Source: an uncultured Ardenticatenia bacterium
GTDB taxonomy: Bacteria; Chloroflexota; Anaerolineae; 4572-78; NAK82
DNA length: 64,000 nt
Assembly (NCBI GenBank): GCA_937127125.1
Contig: CAKZLO010000013.1
Coordinates: 38,651 to 102,650, forward strand
Direction: 5' to 3'
Shown: piece by piece, positions 25,757 to 35,262 of the stretch
Layout of the letters: every line of letters starts with the position of its first letter
Position numbering within the stretch: the first letter of the stretch is position 1
Program-made: the position numbers and the translations under genes
Notes under the pieces: model-generated
Databases searched by the model: none
What the model saw: the letters and a program-made list of their open reading frames with translations, nothing else
Told to the model about the DNA's origin: nothing

Positions 25757-28700
25757 ATGCAAGATCTAATACAATATCTGAGAGAGAATAAGGTGATCGT
25801 GATCGCCGTGGTCACTGTCTGGGCATTGGTGGTGGTGGCGGCGGTCCTGGTAGCCGTCTTAGTTGTGAGTCGCGTCGGATTAGCACGACCGCCCGAGGCA
25901 ATAACTGGCGTGCCCACCATCACAGTTGAGCCAACGTCTGGTCCACCTGGTACTTCTGTCACTGTAAAGGGAGAAAACTGGACGCCGGAGACAATGGTGC
26001 TCATCTACCTATTGGCGCCTGGTGAGACCGCATTGCCCAGTTATGCCATGGCAGGCAATCTGACCGATACGCAAGGTCGGTTCGACACCCAGTTCACTAT
26101 CCCTAGCGATGCGAAGTGGCGCACTCCTGGCGTCGCGACAGTCGTTGCACAGGTAGTGGGTGGCGGATTGACTGCGCAGGCCTCCTTCAACCTGGAACCA
26201 GCTATAGAGACACCCACACCGACAGTAGCTGCCACGCCAACGATGACACCCACGGCTGAGGTCATCGTTACACCTCCAGCTCTCGTGACGCCGGCGCAGC
26301 CAGGTGTGGCCCGGGTTACTGCCACCGCCGATCTCAACGTTCGTAGTGGCCCAGGCACAACTTACCCAACGCTGGGCTTGCTGGCAGCGGGTCAGGCAGC
26401 CGCCGTGACCGGGCGCAATGCGGAAGGGAACTGGTGGCAAATTGTATTTCCCGGTGTTCCGGGTGAACGCGGTTGGGTGGCAGCCCAATACGTGGTGGCC
26501 GAGAATGTGAGCAATGTGCCCGTGGTGCCAGCGCCACCGCCGCCTCCTCAGCAACCGACTCCGGTGTGGCCGCTACCCACTCCAGTGATCCCGCCTCCAC
26601 CTACGCCAGCGATGATCACTGACTGGCGCGGCGAGTACTTCAATAACCCAGCTCTGAGCGGCTCGCCCGTGCTCATACGCAATGATCCAGCGATCAATTT
26701 TGACTGGGGTGCTGGCTCCCCGGCCGCGAATATACCACCAGATCGTTTCTCAGCGCGCTGGACACGCACCGTTGGCTTCCCAGCTGGTACCTATCGTTTC
26801 TACGTGCGCGTTGATGATGGTGTCCGATTGTGGATCGACGGTAATCTTATCATAGATCGATGGTACGAAAGCGCGCCAGCACTCTATGCTGCCGATGTGA
26901 CTATAAGCGAGGGGCCACATCACCTGCGCGTCGAATATTTTGAGTGGACCGGCAACGCACTGATTCAGCTGATGTGGGAGCGGTTGGAGTCCTATCCAGA
27001 CTGGAAGGCAGAGTACTACAACAATCCAAATCTAGAAGGCAGTCCAGCGCTGGTGCGCAATGAGGTGAACATCAATTATAACTGGGGCCAAGGTTCACCT
27101 GGGCCAGGTGTGGCAACTGATAATTTCTCAGCACGCTGGACACGCCAGATCGGCTTCGATGGCGGCACCTATCGATTCATCGTGCAAGTGGACGACGGCG
27201 CGCGATTGTGGATTGACGACCAGCTGGTAATAGACGACTGGCGTGATGGCAGTTCCCGCCTGTTGCGGGCAGAACGCTCCCTTGGTGCCGGCATTCACCG
27301 CCTGCGACTCGAATACTACGAGCGCACCGGGGATGCACTGGTGTCACTGCGCTGGGAACGCCGTCAGGATCAGCAGGGAGAGCCATCCAACAAGCCACCC
27401 AAAGCCAATCCGGGTGGTCCGTATGTGGTAGATGAAGGCGCCGAGCTGATCCTTGATGGTACCGGCTCGCGCGACGACGATGGACGCATCGTACTCTATC
27501 AGTGGGGCACCACTAGTGATGGACGTACTATCAATGTCATCGGTAGTGGCCCGATGGTGAGCACAGTCTTCCCTGATGGCCCGGCCTCCATACTGGTGGG
27601 GCTGCGCGTGACAGACAACCGTGGAGCTACAGACCTAGCTATCACCCGAGTGGATGTGCGCAACGCACCACCTTTGGCGTTTGCCGGAGGGCCTTACTCT
27701 GGGCGCGTCGGGCAACCAGTGACCTTGTCGGCGACCGCTTACGATCCCAGCTCGGTTGACCAGGCAACGTTGAGATTTCGATGGGACTTCGGCGATGGTC
27801 TGCAGGGCAGCGGTGCCGTGGTCAGCCACGTCTACAACAATCCCGGCACCTACATTGCTACAGTCACGGTGACGGACAAAGATGGCGGACAGAGTTCCGC
27901 ACAAACAACTGTGCACATTGGCGCAATGGGTCAGCCTCCGCGACCGGTGATCAGCGGGCCTACCAGTGCCCGAGTGGGTCAGCTGCTTGCATTCAGTGCT
28001 GCCAATTCATATGACCCAGATGGGCAAATTGTCCACTACCGCTGGGATTTCGGTGATGGCAGCACCGCAGAAGGCATCGTTGTCAACCATGTCTACAACA
28101 ACCCGGCCATCTACCAGGTGACACTCTTGGTAATTGACACCGAGGGCCTGGTAGCAACAGGAGCGCTGCGCGTGGAGATCGTGTCCCCGACACCGACGCC
28201 GACTGTTACACCCACCCCAACTGTGACGCCGACGCCCACGGCGACGCCAACGCCGACAGAGACGCCTACCGGAACACTAACGCCTATTGCTACGCCTACA
28301 CCAACCTGGACGTCGATCCCGACAGATACCCCCACGGCTACGTGGACACCTGAGCCGACACCCACAGGAACATTGACGCCCAGCGCCACGCCTACACCAA
28401 CCTGGACGTCGACACCGACAGACACGCCGACAGCCACCTGGACGCCCGAGCCAACACCTACGGGGACACTAACGCCAAGCGCTACACCTACACCGACTTG
28501 GACACCAACACCGACAAATACCCCTACGGCTACCTGGACGCCTGAGCCGACACCCACGCCTGGTCAGCCGCCGATGGCGCAGGTCGTTGGGCCAGGCAGC
28601 GGACTGGTGGGTGAGGTGCTCACCTTCGATGGCAGCGGCTCAATGGACCCAGATGGCCCCATCACTGCCTACGTGTGGGACTTTGGGGATGGCACAGGTG

Positions 28701-30490
28701 CCAGTGACCCCGTCGTGCAGCACGCCTATGGCCAGCCCGGCACATACCCTGTCGTGTTGGTGGTGACGGACAGCGGTGGACTGACTGGACAGGCGGTATG
28801 GCAGGTGACCATCGTGGAACCTACCCCGACACCGACGCCCACGGCGACGCCAACGCCGACAAATACCCCCACGGCAACACCTGTGCCACCCACACCTGGT
28901 CAGCCGCCGGTGGCGCAGATCGTTGGGCCAGGCAGCGGACTGGTGGGTGAGGTGCTCACCTTCGATGGCAGCGGCTCGATGGACCCGGACGGTCCCATCA
29001 CTGCCTACCTCTGGGACTTTGGAGATGGGACAGGTGCCAATGGCTCCGTGGTGCAGCACGCCTATGGCCAGCCCGGCACATACCCTGTCGTGTTGGTGGT
29101 GACGGACAGTGGTGGACTGACCGGACAGGCAGTATGGCAGGTGACCATCGTGGAGCCCACCCCCACGCCAGAGCCCACGGCAACACCTGTGCCACCCACA
29201 CCTGGTCAGCCGCCGATGGCGCAGATCGTTGGGCCAGGCAGCGGACTGGTGGGTGAGGTGCTCACCTTCGATGGCAGCGGCTCAATGGACCCGGACGGCC
29301 CCATCACTGCCTACCTCTGGGACTTTGGGGATGGCACAGGTGCCGGTGGCACCGCTGTGCAACACGCTTACGCCCAACCCGGCACGTACCCTGTCGTGTT
29401 GACAGTGACGGACAGTGGTGGACTGACCGGACAGGCAGTATGGCAGGTGACCATCGTGGAGCCCACCCCCACGCCAGAGCCCACGGCAACACCTGTGCCA
29501 CCAACACCAACGCCAACACCGGAGCCCACGCCGACACCGGTACCACCAACGCCGACGCCGGAGCCTACGCCAACGCCAGTGCCAACACCTGGCCAGCCGC
29601 CGACAGCACAGATCGCCGGACCAACGAGTGGGTTGGTGGATCAAGACCTCACCTTCGACGGAACAGGTTCTTTCGATCCTGATGGTGAGCTCACGGCCTA
29701 CGCGTGGGATTTCGGTGACGGCACAACCTCAGGCAAGGCCAAAGCGAAGAAGCGCTATGACCAACCAGGCACCTACGTTGTCGTCTTGACGGTGACGGAT
29801 AATGGCGGGCTGACGGGGCAAGCAATCCATGAAGTGGTGATCGAGCAGCCAGAGCCTACGCCAGCACCCAATCAGCCGCCAGTAGCTTTCATTGCGGCGC
29901 CACTTCAGGCGCAGGTGGGCATGCTCCTGACCTTCGACGCTAGCGCCTCGACTGACGTAGACGGCAGCATTATCCGGTATGCCTGGAACTTCGGTGACGG
30001 TAGCGCCTGGAATGGGATGACGATCATCAAGGTATACACGCAGACAGGGGTCTACAATGTCACCCTGACCGTGACAGATAACGCAGGAGCCACCGGGCAG
30101 GCCATTCAGTCCATCACGATCGAGCCGCCGCCTCCTGACAATGTCCCACCGACAGCGGTGATCAGTGGTGATGGCATAGCGGGAGGAGCGCCACAACAGC
30201 CGCTTCCCTTCAGCGGCAGCACCTCAAGTGACAGCGACGGTACCATTGTGCAGTACGTTTGGGACTTTGGAGACGGCACCTTTGCTGAAGGGGCAGAGGT
30301 GGTCAAGGCCTACGAACGACCGGGCACATACACTGTGGTGCTGACCGTGGTAGACGATGGTGGCCTGGGCGGCCAGACATGGCGGATCATAACAGTTGCC
30401 GAGCCGTCGGAACAGACCAAGCTGCCAAGGGGAAACACAAATGATCTCCACACCCTGAGCATGCAAGCATTGACCGGAGGGCAATCGTAG
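25757..30490 (+). CDS. Large membrane-anchored PA14/PKD multidomain surface protein
   Basis: A 1577-residue extracellular protein. An N-terminal transmembrane anchor (about 13-38) is followed by an Ig/IPT-like domain (52-148), a bacterial SH3 domain (186-250), two PA14 domains (about 288-408 and 412-530, each with the DDG-x-RLWID-x-x-x-I-x-D-W core), and nine PKD domains identifiable by their PP-x-A starts and W-DFGDG cores. Pro/Thr linkers separate the PKD domains, the longest made of 32-residue repeats. PA14 and PKD modules bind glycans or mediate protein contacts, so attachment or polymer binding is likely. There is no catalytic domain and no LPXTG or other sorting signal. Three central PKD units are nearly identical in DNA. 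The DNA is in frame throughout. Confidence 0.9.
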   Translation: MQDLIQYLRENKVIVIAVVTVWALVVVAAVLVAVLVVSRVGLARPPEAITGVPTITVEPTSGPPGTSVTVKGENWTPETMVLIYLLAPGETALPSYAMAGNLTDTQGRFDTQFTIPSDAKWRTPGVATVVAQVVGGGLTAQASFNLEPAIETPTPTVAATPTMTPTAEVIVTPPALVTPAQPGVARVTATADLNVRSGPGTTYPTLGLLAAGQAAAVTGRNAEGNWWQIVFPGVPGERGWVAAQYVVAENVSNVPVVPAPPPPPQQPTPVWPLPTPVIPPPPTPAMITDWRGEYFNNPALSGSPVLIRNDPAINFDWGAGSPAANIPPDRFSARWTRTVGFPAGTYRFYVRVDDGVRLWIDGNLIIDRWYESAPALYAADVTISEGPHHLRVEYFEWTGNALIQLMWERLESYPDWKAEYYNNPNLEGSPALVRNEVNINYNWGQGSPGPGVATDNFSARWTRQIGFDGGTYRFIVQVDDGARLWIDDQLVIDDWRDGSSRLLRAERSLGAGIHRLRLEYYERTGDALVSLRWERRQDQQGEPSNKPPKANPGGPYVVDEGAELILDGTGSRDDDGRIVLYQWGTTSDGRTINVIGSGPMVSTVFPDGPASILVGLRVTDNRGATDLAITRVDVRNAPPLAFAGGPYSGRVGQPVTLSATAYDPSSVDQATLRFRWDFGDGLQGSGAVVSHVYNNPGTYIATVTVTDKDGGQSSAQTTVHIGAMGQPPRPVISGPTSARVGQLLAFSAANSYDPDGQIVHYRWDFGDGSTAEGIVVNHVYNNPAIYQVTLLVIDTEGLVATGALRVEIVSPTPTPTVTPTPTVTPTPTATPTPTETPTGTLTPIATPTPTWTSIPTDTPTATWTPEPTPTGTLTPSATPTPTWTSTPTDTPTATWTPEPTPTGTLTPSATPTPTWTPTPTNTPTATWTPEPTPTPGQPPMAQVVGPGSGLVGEVLTFDGSGSMDPDGPITAYVWDFGDGTGASDPVVQHAYGQPGTYPVVLVVTDSGGLTGQAVWQVTIVEPTPTPTPTATPTPTNTPTATPVPPTPGQPPVAQIVGPGSGLVGEVLTFDGSGSMDPDGPITAYLWDFGDGTGANGSVVQHAYGQPGTYPVVLVVTDSGGLTGQAVWQVTIVEPTPTPEPTATPVPPTPGQPPMAQIVGPGSGLVGEVLTFDGSGSMDPDGPITAYLWDFGDGTGAGGTAVQHAYAQPGTYPVVLTVTDSGGLTGQAVWQVTIVEPTPTPEPTATPVPPTPTPTPEPTPTPVPPTPTPEPTPTPVPTPGQPPTAQIAGPTSGLVDQDLTFDGTGSFDPDGELTAYAWDFGDGTTSGKAKAKKRYDQPGTYVVVLTVTDNGGLTGQAIHEVVIEQPEPTPAPNQPPVAFIAAPLQAQVGMLLTFDASASTDVDGSIIRYAWNFGDGSAWNGMTIIKVYTQTGVYNVTLTVTDNAGATGQAIQSITIEPPPPDNVPPTAVISGDGIAGGAPQQPLPFSGSTSSDSDGTIVQYVWDFGDGTFAEGAEVVKAYERPGTYTVVLTVVDDGGLGGQTWRIITVAEPSEQTKLPRGNTNDLHTLSMQALTGGQS
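28271..28558 (+). repeat. Three tandem 96-bp Pro/Thr-linker repeats
   Basis: Units begin at 28271, 28367 and 28463 with exact 96-bp period, encoding a 32-residue Thr/Pro repeat containing [11 protein letters not shown]. They differ mostly at third codon positions, pointing to duplication followed by drift. Inside the PA14/PKD gene. Confidence 0.85.
28559..29500 (+). repeat. Three near-identical PKD-plus-linker DNA repeats
   Basis: Units begin at 28559, 28895 and 29201 (steps of 336 and 306 bp), each starting CCTGGTCAGCCGCCG and encoding a PKD domain with [15 protein letters not shown]. The step difference is due to linker length. Identity is high at the nucleotide level, implying recent duplication or gene conversion; copy number may vary between strains. 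Confidence 0.85.
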
Positions 30491-30523
30491 TGTAACTGCC
30501 TTCTATGGGATGGAATTTGGCTG

Positions 30524-30571
30524 ATCATGAATCTGAAAGGCGCCCATTGAGGTGCCTTTCAGATTCATGAT
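30524..30571. terminator. Bidirectional hairpin terminator after the PA14/PKD gene
   Basis: A 21-bp stem (30524-30544 with 30551-30571, one G-U pair) with a 6-nt loop, between two convergent genes. The stem contains the AAAGG...CCTTT motif seen in other terminators of this window. Confidence 0.8.
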
Positions 30572-30604
30572 GTTTCATACTGCTACGGGTGGCCGGGTAC
30601 AGCA

Positions 30605-31465
30605 TCACCAGAATTCAGGGGGGATAGGGAACACCGGTTCCAAGCCAATGCTCATTTGCTCTAGCTGAGAGTACTCGTCTGCAGATAGGGGTGTCAGGCT
30701 CTTGGCAATATCACACATCCACCACAAGAACTCAGCATGGCTGGGGCTGACAGCAGCAGTGACAGGCTGTGATAGGGTAAAACGCAAAGCGAGACTGGCC
30801 TCCTCGTAGCTCTCGACTGGCGAGTACCAGCACTTCGGCCATCTATGTGGTTCATCCCTGCCCCATAACCGCTTGGCAAGCGACTTGATGGCCAGAATGC
30901 CCAGACCCCTTTTGTGCGCCTCTTCCACCACGCGTGGCCCGAAATGGCTTTTGTACCACACCGCATAGTTGATTGGAAACAGGATCGTGTCAAAGTCAAA
31001 TCGATCCATTAGTGCCAGTGCAGCCTCCTCGGAATGGGCGGAAAATCCAAGGTAGCGTACCAGCCCCTGTTCGCGTGCTTTGACGAAAGCTTCCATTGCA
31101 CCGCCCGGCGCAAAAACCTCATCGACCTCATCCAACGTCCTGACCTCATGCAACTGGTATAGGTCGAAATAATCCGTGCGCATTCGCTTAAGCGAGGCAT
31201 GCAGGAACTCGGTGGCCTCTTTGGCATTACGCTTTTTGGTCTTACAGGCTAGAAAAACAGATTTGCGGTACGGTTCCAACGCCGGCCCCAAACGTTCTTC
31301 GGCGTTGCCATAGCTGGGTGAGAAGTCGAAGTAGTTGATGCCACGGTCTATCGCTTGAGCGACCAGGCGCGTGGCCTCAGCGGGCTCTTCGTTCGTCACC
31401 ACAATACCCCCAAAGCCGACCACACTCAACATTTCCCCAGTACGACCCAATTGTCTCTTTTCCAT
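30605..31465 (-). CDS. Aldo/keto reductase
   Basis: A 286-residue NADPH-dependent TIM-barrel oxidoreductase. The catalytic tetrad is visible as Asp47, Tyr52, Lys75 and His106 (in FDFSPSYG, FLACKTKK and YQLHEV). The C-terminal part is shortened and carries a few cysteines (near 214 and 258), without the ferredoxin-type cluster motif found in some bacterial AKRs. The substrate is not predictable. GGGGAGG lies 9 nt before the ATG. Its end faces the terminator of the PA14/PKD gene; formiminotransferase lies upstream on the same strand with a 40-nt gap. Confidence 0.92.
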   Translation of the reverse strand: MEKRQLGRTGEMLSVVGFGGIVVTNEEPAEATRLVAQAIDRGINYFDFSPSYGNAEERLGPALEPYRKSVFLACKTKKRNAKEATEFLHASLKRMRTDYFDLYQLHEVRTLDEVDEVFAPGGAMEAFVKAREQGLVRYLGFSAHSEEAALALMDRFDFDTILFPINYAVWYKSHFGPRVVEEAHKRGLGILAIKSLAKRLWGRDEPHRWPKCWYSPVESYEEASLALRFTLSQPVTAAVSPSHAEFLWWMCDIAKSLTPLSADEYSQLEQMSIGLEPVFPIPPEFW

Positions 31466-31505
31466 AGAAAATTAGCCTCCCCAAACGAAATGATGTTGCT
31501 CCGTG

Positions 31506-32402
31506 TTACTCCTCTGGGATCAGAGCAGTTTCAATGATCTGATCCAGAGAAAAATCATGCGCTTGCAAGTAGTACTTAACGACTTCCTCGAGAGCTCCTA
31601 ATGGCAGGGGGCCGATCAGCTCACTGCCCGCTATTGACACACCGAAACGTGCTGCCTCGGCGCGAATAGTCTCCAACACCCGCGGGATGGGCGTTTGAGT
31701 GTAATTGGTCAGATTCATTGAGACTTGCACCATACCTTGATCTTCCAGTGCCAGCGCGATGGCACGCACATGACGATAGCCACCGTTGATGTAGCGCACT
31801 GCTCTGGCAATATGCTGGGCGATCCTCAGATCATTAGTTCGCAAATTGACGTTGAAAGCAATCAAAGGAAAGCGCGCGCCGGTGACCAGCGCTCCCGACC
31901 TAGGGTTGAATGTTGCCGGTCCCTCGTCAGGTTGCCAGGCCGGGTCGACCAGCTTCTGGGGCAAGCCCTCATATTCCCCCTTGCGAATATTGCTGAGGTT
32001 ACGACGTTCCGGGCGGGTAGCGGCTTCTTCGTAATAGTACACAGGCACCCCCTGCTCGCCCACGAAGCGACCGAACTGGCGGGCAATCTCAACCGCTGCC
32101 TCCATATCCATACCCCGCACGGGCACGAAAGGCACCACGTCTACAGCGCCCAGACGTGGATGTGCCCCTGTATGATGGCGCATATCAATGTGTTCCAAAG
32201 CGACACAGGTCATCGCTTTGGCAGCCTGGAGCACTGCTTCAGGCTGACCAAGGAATGTGAATACAGAACGGTTGTGATGCGCGTCAGCTGAGTAATCCAA
32301 CAATTTGATCCCTGGAATAGCACGAATGGAAGCCACCACTGCCTCAATAACGGTCTGATCGCGCCCCTCGCTAATATTGGGCACGCACATCAAGACGGGC
32401 AC
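31506..32402 (-). CDS. ftcD: Glutamate formiminotransferase
   Basis: A 298-residue enzyme of folate-linked histidine breakdown that transfers the formimino group from N-formiminoglutamate to tetrahydrofolate. It matches the formiminotransferase half of mammalian FTCD, beginning with MCVPNISEGRD, followed by YSADAHHNRSVFTFLG with the catalytic histidine region, and HTGAHPRLGAVDVVPFVP. The cyclodeaminase is a separate gene just upstream on the same strand (44-nt gap). GTG start with GGAGG seven nucleotides upstream. No other hut genes are present, so it may instead serve purine or one-carbon metabolism. Confidence 0.93.
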   Translation of the reverse strand: MPVLMCVPNISEGRDQTVIEAVVASIRAIPGIKLLDYSADAHHNRSVFTFLGQPEAVLQAAKAMTCVALEHIDMRHHTGAHPRLGAVDVVPFVPVRGMDMEAAVEIARQFGRFVGEQGVPVYYYEEAATRPERRNLSNIRKGEYEGLPQKLVDPAWQPDEGPATFNPRSGALVTGARFPLIAFNVNLRTNDLRIAQHIARAVRYINGGYRHVRAIALALEDQGMVQVSMNLTNYTQTPIPRVLETIRAEAARFGVSIAGSELIGPLPLGALEEVVKYYLQAHDFSLDQIIETALIPEE

Positions 32403-32446
32403 ACTAGCACCTCCAGCTGACGTATTACCACGCGGGAGCGTCTACC

Positions 32447-33049
32447 TCATTCTCGACACGACACATCACTTGTCCAATTGCCAGCACGCAGCTGGTCTGC
32501 CCGGCGCGCTAGCTCCTCGTGCACAACATCGTCTTTGATCGAGCGCAAGTTAACCTCCACATTCGACAGGCATCCTTGCAGCCCAGCCTGTGCCAACAGC
32601 ATAGCGCATTCCAGGTCGGAGATCGTATTTGGGTTGCAACAATCGTTCAGTTCGTGACACAGGTCCAATACGCGCTGGCAGCGCTCTGCGTTGGCGAGCG
32701 GAATGCGGGTAGCATGCTCCAAAGCTGTCTGAATGGCCAGCGAGCGCTCTTGTCGTTGCACCGGGCTCTCGCGGGGCAACCGATAGGCGGCACTCACTGC
32801 ATCAAAGGCACGAGCGTCATCATCGGCACCCATCAGGAGCTGTCGTGAGAGGTTCTCTGCTTCAGCCGCAACGGCAAGGTAAAATGCATCCGGCCTGGAC
32901 AATCCTCGACCAACTGAAAGTCGTGCTGTCATTGCCAACAACGCTGCTGCCATTGCCCCGGCGATAGCAGAAGCAGCTCCACCACCTGTGGCATTGTCAG
33001 CAGGATCTAATACACGTCGAAAAGCCTCACCGCCCGGCAAGTCTGTCAT
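32447..33049 (-). CDS. Formiminotetrahydrofolate cyclodeaminase
   Basis: A 200-residue, mostly helical protein of the FTCD C-terminal/FchA family. It converts 5-formimino-THF to 5,10-methenyl-THF with release of ammonia (or, in FchA, acts as methenyl-THF cyclohydrolase). The glycine/alanine-rich segment DNATGGGAASAIAGAMAAAL near residue 20 is the family signature. Being paired with formiminotransferase favours the cyclodeaminase role. First gene of the pair, with its own promoter at 33177-33205. Confidence 0.9.
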   Translation of the reverse strand: MTDLPGGEAFRRVLDPADNATGGGAASAIAGAMAAALLAMTARLSVGRGLSRPDAFYLAVAAEAENLSRQLLMGADDDARAFDAVSAAYRLPRESPVQRQERSLAIQTALEHATRIPLANAERCQRVLDLCHELNDCCNPNTISDLECAMLLAQAGLQGCLSNVEVNLRSIKDDVVHEELARRADQLRAGNWTSDVSCRE

Positions 33050-33176
33050 TGCAACTCTTCAGGATGGATCGCCAAGAACGAGGATACGCAGTCTACATAA
33101 CTACCTGCAGGTATTGCGCCTGTTCCTCTTACATATTACATATTACATACATGGCGGTGGCTGAAGCACGATCTGA

Positions 33177-33205
33177 AGTTTATGCTTGACAACACAGGAT
33201 GTCAA
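33177..33205 (-). promoter_or_regulatory. Promoter of the cyclodeaminase/formiminotransferase genes
   Basis: Minus-strand perfect TTGACA (33205-33200), 17-bp spacer, TAAACT (33182-33177). TTGACA is mirrored by a second copy on the plus strand (33186-33191), giving a small inverted repeat across the promoter. Downstream at 33131-33149 is a short direct repeat (two ACATATT plus ACATA) without obvious function. Confidence 0.5.
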
Positions 33206-33297
33206 AGGGATGCCACCCCAGATATGGTACGAAAGTGATCCTCTTTCGGGGCCTCACTCTTACCTCTCAACCGGAGAGGTAATCACAAGAAAGAAGA

Positions 33298-33329
33298 AAA
33301 GGTGCCTCGGGTCATACCGAGGCACCTTT
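33298..33329. terminator. Intrinsic terminator downstream of hsp20
   Basis: A perfect 13-bp stem AAAGGTGCCTCGG/CCGAGGCACCTTT with a 6-nt loop; on the minus strand the arm is followed by a T/C-rich run. It lies 72 nt beyond the hsp20 stop. Confidence 0.85.
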
Positions 33330-33400
33330 GGACCAGATTGCTATCGCATGATAGGTGTGCTTGAGACACATCACCTACCCGACTGTGATGCATTTCGGAG

Positions 33401-33862
33401 TTATCGAACGGTCTTTACTTTGATGCTCCGCGGCTTGACCTCCTCGGCCTTGGGCAATGTCAGCGACAGTTCGCCGTTGCGGAAGGTTGCCTCCACCTTG
33501 TCCGATTGGATTGTAGTGGGCAGAGAAATGCTGCGCGCAATGGGCCCGTGGTACAATTCATGACGATACCAGGTCCAATTCTTGGCATCCTCGAGGGAGG
33601 CATCGCTCCGCAGCTCTGCTCGGATCGTCAGGGTATCGCCTTGGATGTTAACCTCTACGTCCTCAGGATTGACACCCGGCAGTCGGGTCTTGACCACGAG
33701 CGCTTCAGGGGTCTCGTACAGATCAATCGGCAAGGTGGCAGTATGCCCTGTCTCATCCGTCTCACGCGTATAGCGGTAGAAAGTGTCCTCAAACAAACGA
33801 TCCATTGCCTGCCGCAAAGATACAAGGTCCCGGAACGGATCCCAGCGGATTACACTTGCCAT
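33401..33862 (-). CDS. hsp20: Hsp20 small heat-shock chaperone
   Basis: A 153-residue alpha-crystallin-domain chaperone that binds unfolding proteins without ATP. The N-terminal arm WDPFRDLVSLRQAMDRLF is typical. The crystallin domain (about 45-140) shows PGVNPEDVEVNIQGDTLTI and the FRNGELSLTLPK signature. The C-terminal IKV is a minimal I-x-I/V motif for oligomer contacts. The start at 33862 was chosen because GGAGGTGATACT directly precedes it; a GTG/ATG reading six codons longer would overlap that site. It stands alone; no clear CIRCE element was found upstream. Confidence 0.95.
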   Translation of the reverse strand: MASVIRWDPFRDLVSLRQAMDRLFEDTFYRYTRETDETGHTATLPIDLYETPEALVVKTRLPGVNPEDVEVNIQGDTLTIRAELRSDASLEDAKNWTWYRHELYHGPIARSISLPTTIQSDKVEATFRNGELSLTLPKAEEVKPRSIKVKTVR

Positions 33863-34125
33863 AGTATCACCTCCTGTCACCTTTCACACTTCTAAAGTTC
33901 GAACCGAATCTGGCTTTTCCCATAAACCTGCTCTCATTCTACGCATCGCGTGTTAGAAAACCGCAAGTGACTTGTTAGAGTTGCATTAGTATTTTTTAGA
34001 AAGCAGGGGCAGCAAGCTCTCGGTGTCTGCTTCTGTGTACCTCACGGCATGGGTCGTGAGCAGGGCAGAGAGGATAGGGTAGGCTTTGGAACTCTAGGAG
34101 GTCTTTCAGTCAGATCGGAGAGGGA

Positions 34126-35259
34126 TCAGCGACTATCGCCCTTCTGGCGGTGGCAAAGCGTTTCAAACCGGGCGTCGTACTCCGGCGACAGTATATGCCA
34201 ATCGAAACGCGCCACATGTGCCTGTAGAGGAGCCACAGCAGGTGATGAGGCTGCTGTAATGAGACAACGCAACCGTTCGACCAGGTCCGGAAGATCGCGG
34301 TACAAACATATTGTATGATACTGGGGCGGAATCAGCTCCGGGTAGCTCAGCCTTCTGGGCAACAATGGAAAACAGCCACAGTAGATCGCCTCAACCACAC
34401 TGCTGCCAAAAAAATCGTGATGAGACGTGACCGGCAATATGTTCGCGCGCCACAACCATCGGGCATATTCCCCAAAGTCGGGAACGTACCCCATATGGAG
34501 CACCCGCTCACCCAGACGCGCCCTGGCTTCGAGAAACTCATCAGGTCGCTCCCGCAGGCATTCGCCCAGAATCACCAATCGAAAGTCTAAGCCTTGATCC
34601 GCCAGTGTATATAGCGCCTCAAAGAACTCACAGGGGTTTTTGTCGTATTCCCAACGATGATTCCAGAGAATAATGGGCGGAATAGCCGACCCTTCCTCGG
34701 ATGCAGGGCGAAAGGCATCGAAACGAGCTAAATCCAGCCCTAGTGGCAGTATCCCACTCTTGGACTGCAGCTCGGTAATAGTATCTAACTCATTGTAGTC
34801 AGGGAAGTGTTTCAACAAGCGTGGTAACTCTGCGAAGAACGATTCCCGGTGGTATGCCGAGTTAAAGAAGACAGCATCCGCTGCCAGAGCACTGATATAA
34901 TTGATGAAACCGTAATGTATATCGTGACCTCTGGTTCTATCACGATCGTGCGACGCCCATGGATAGCTCAGCTGATTTTCGTGGAAATATATCGCTGCGG
35001 GAATGTTTGCGGTGCACGAACGGGTGAGTGCCAAGAAAGTGGCCAGATCCAACATATCTGTCGCCAGGAGGCAATCCGGCACCCAACCCATCGTCAGAAA
35101 CTTGCGGGCAAGGGTGACTGCCCCGCCGTGCATGCGCCACTTCCAGAAGCGCCCCGGCAGCGACAGGACAGTCACCTTGTGCTGACTGTGTGCAGCATAT
35201 CCCTCTGCCCAAGCTGCGTGGGAGCCACTCAGATAAGGCTCCAAGAGGAGAATGTCCAC
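34126..35259 (-). CDS. GTDC1-like glycosyltransferase (tRNA-queuosine mannosyltransferase family)
   Basis: A 377-residue GT-B glycosyltransferase of the DUF3524/GTDC1 group. It starts with ILLLEPYLSGSHAAWAEGY and has YFHENQLSYPW and LWNHRWEYDKNP, segments shared with animal GTDC1. The C-terminal SHHDFFGSSVVEAIYCGCFPLLP is the nucleotide-sugar-binding E-x7-E-like region. Human GTDC1 has been identified as the enzyme that mannosylates queuosine in tRNA-Asp (established knowledge); whether the bacterial protein does the same is untested as far as I know. GTG start, 3 nt after uxaE, so it is the last gene of the hexuronate operon. Confidence 0.82.
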   Translation of the reverse strand: MDILLLEPYLSGSHAAWAEGYAAHSQHKVTVLSLPGRFWKWRMHGGAVTLARKFLTMGWVPDCLLATDMLDLATFLALTRSCTANIPAAIYFHENQLSYPWASHDRDRTRGHDIHYGFINYISALAADAVFFNSAYHRESFFAELPRLLKHFPDYNELDTITELQSKSGILPLGLDLARFDAFRPASEEGSAIPPIILWNHRWEYDKNPCEFFEALYTLADQGLDFRLVILGECLRERPDEFLEARARLGERVLHMGYVPDFGEYARWLWRANILPVTSHHDFFGSSVVEAIYCGCFPLLPRRLSYPELIPPQYHTICLYRDLPDLVERLRCLITAASSPAVAPLQAHVARFDWHILSPEYDARFETLCHRQKGDSR

Positions 35260-35262
35260 CTT

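Noticed and set aside
28111..28557. Minus-strand frame of Val-Gly repeats
   Set aside because: The reverse reading of the Pro/Thr linker repeats; composition explained entirely by the repeat.
28271..29500. CRISPR-like regular repeats
   Set aside because: Units are 96 and ~306-336 bp, in frame and coding; no short repeats with unique spacers and no cas genes.
33885..33920. tRNA T-arm-like GGTTCGAAC on the minus strand
   Set aside because: Flanking bases do not form a T-stem, and no anticodon or acceptor arm can be drawn.
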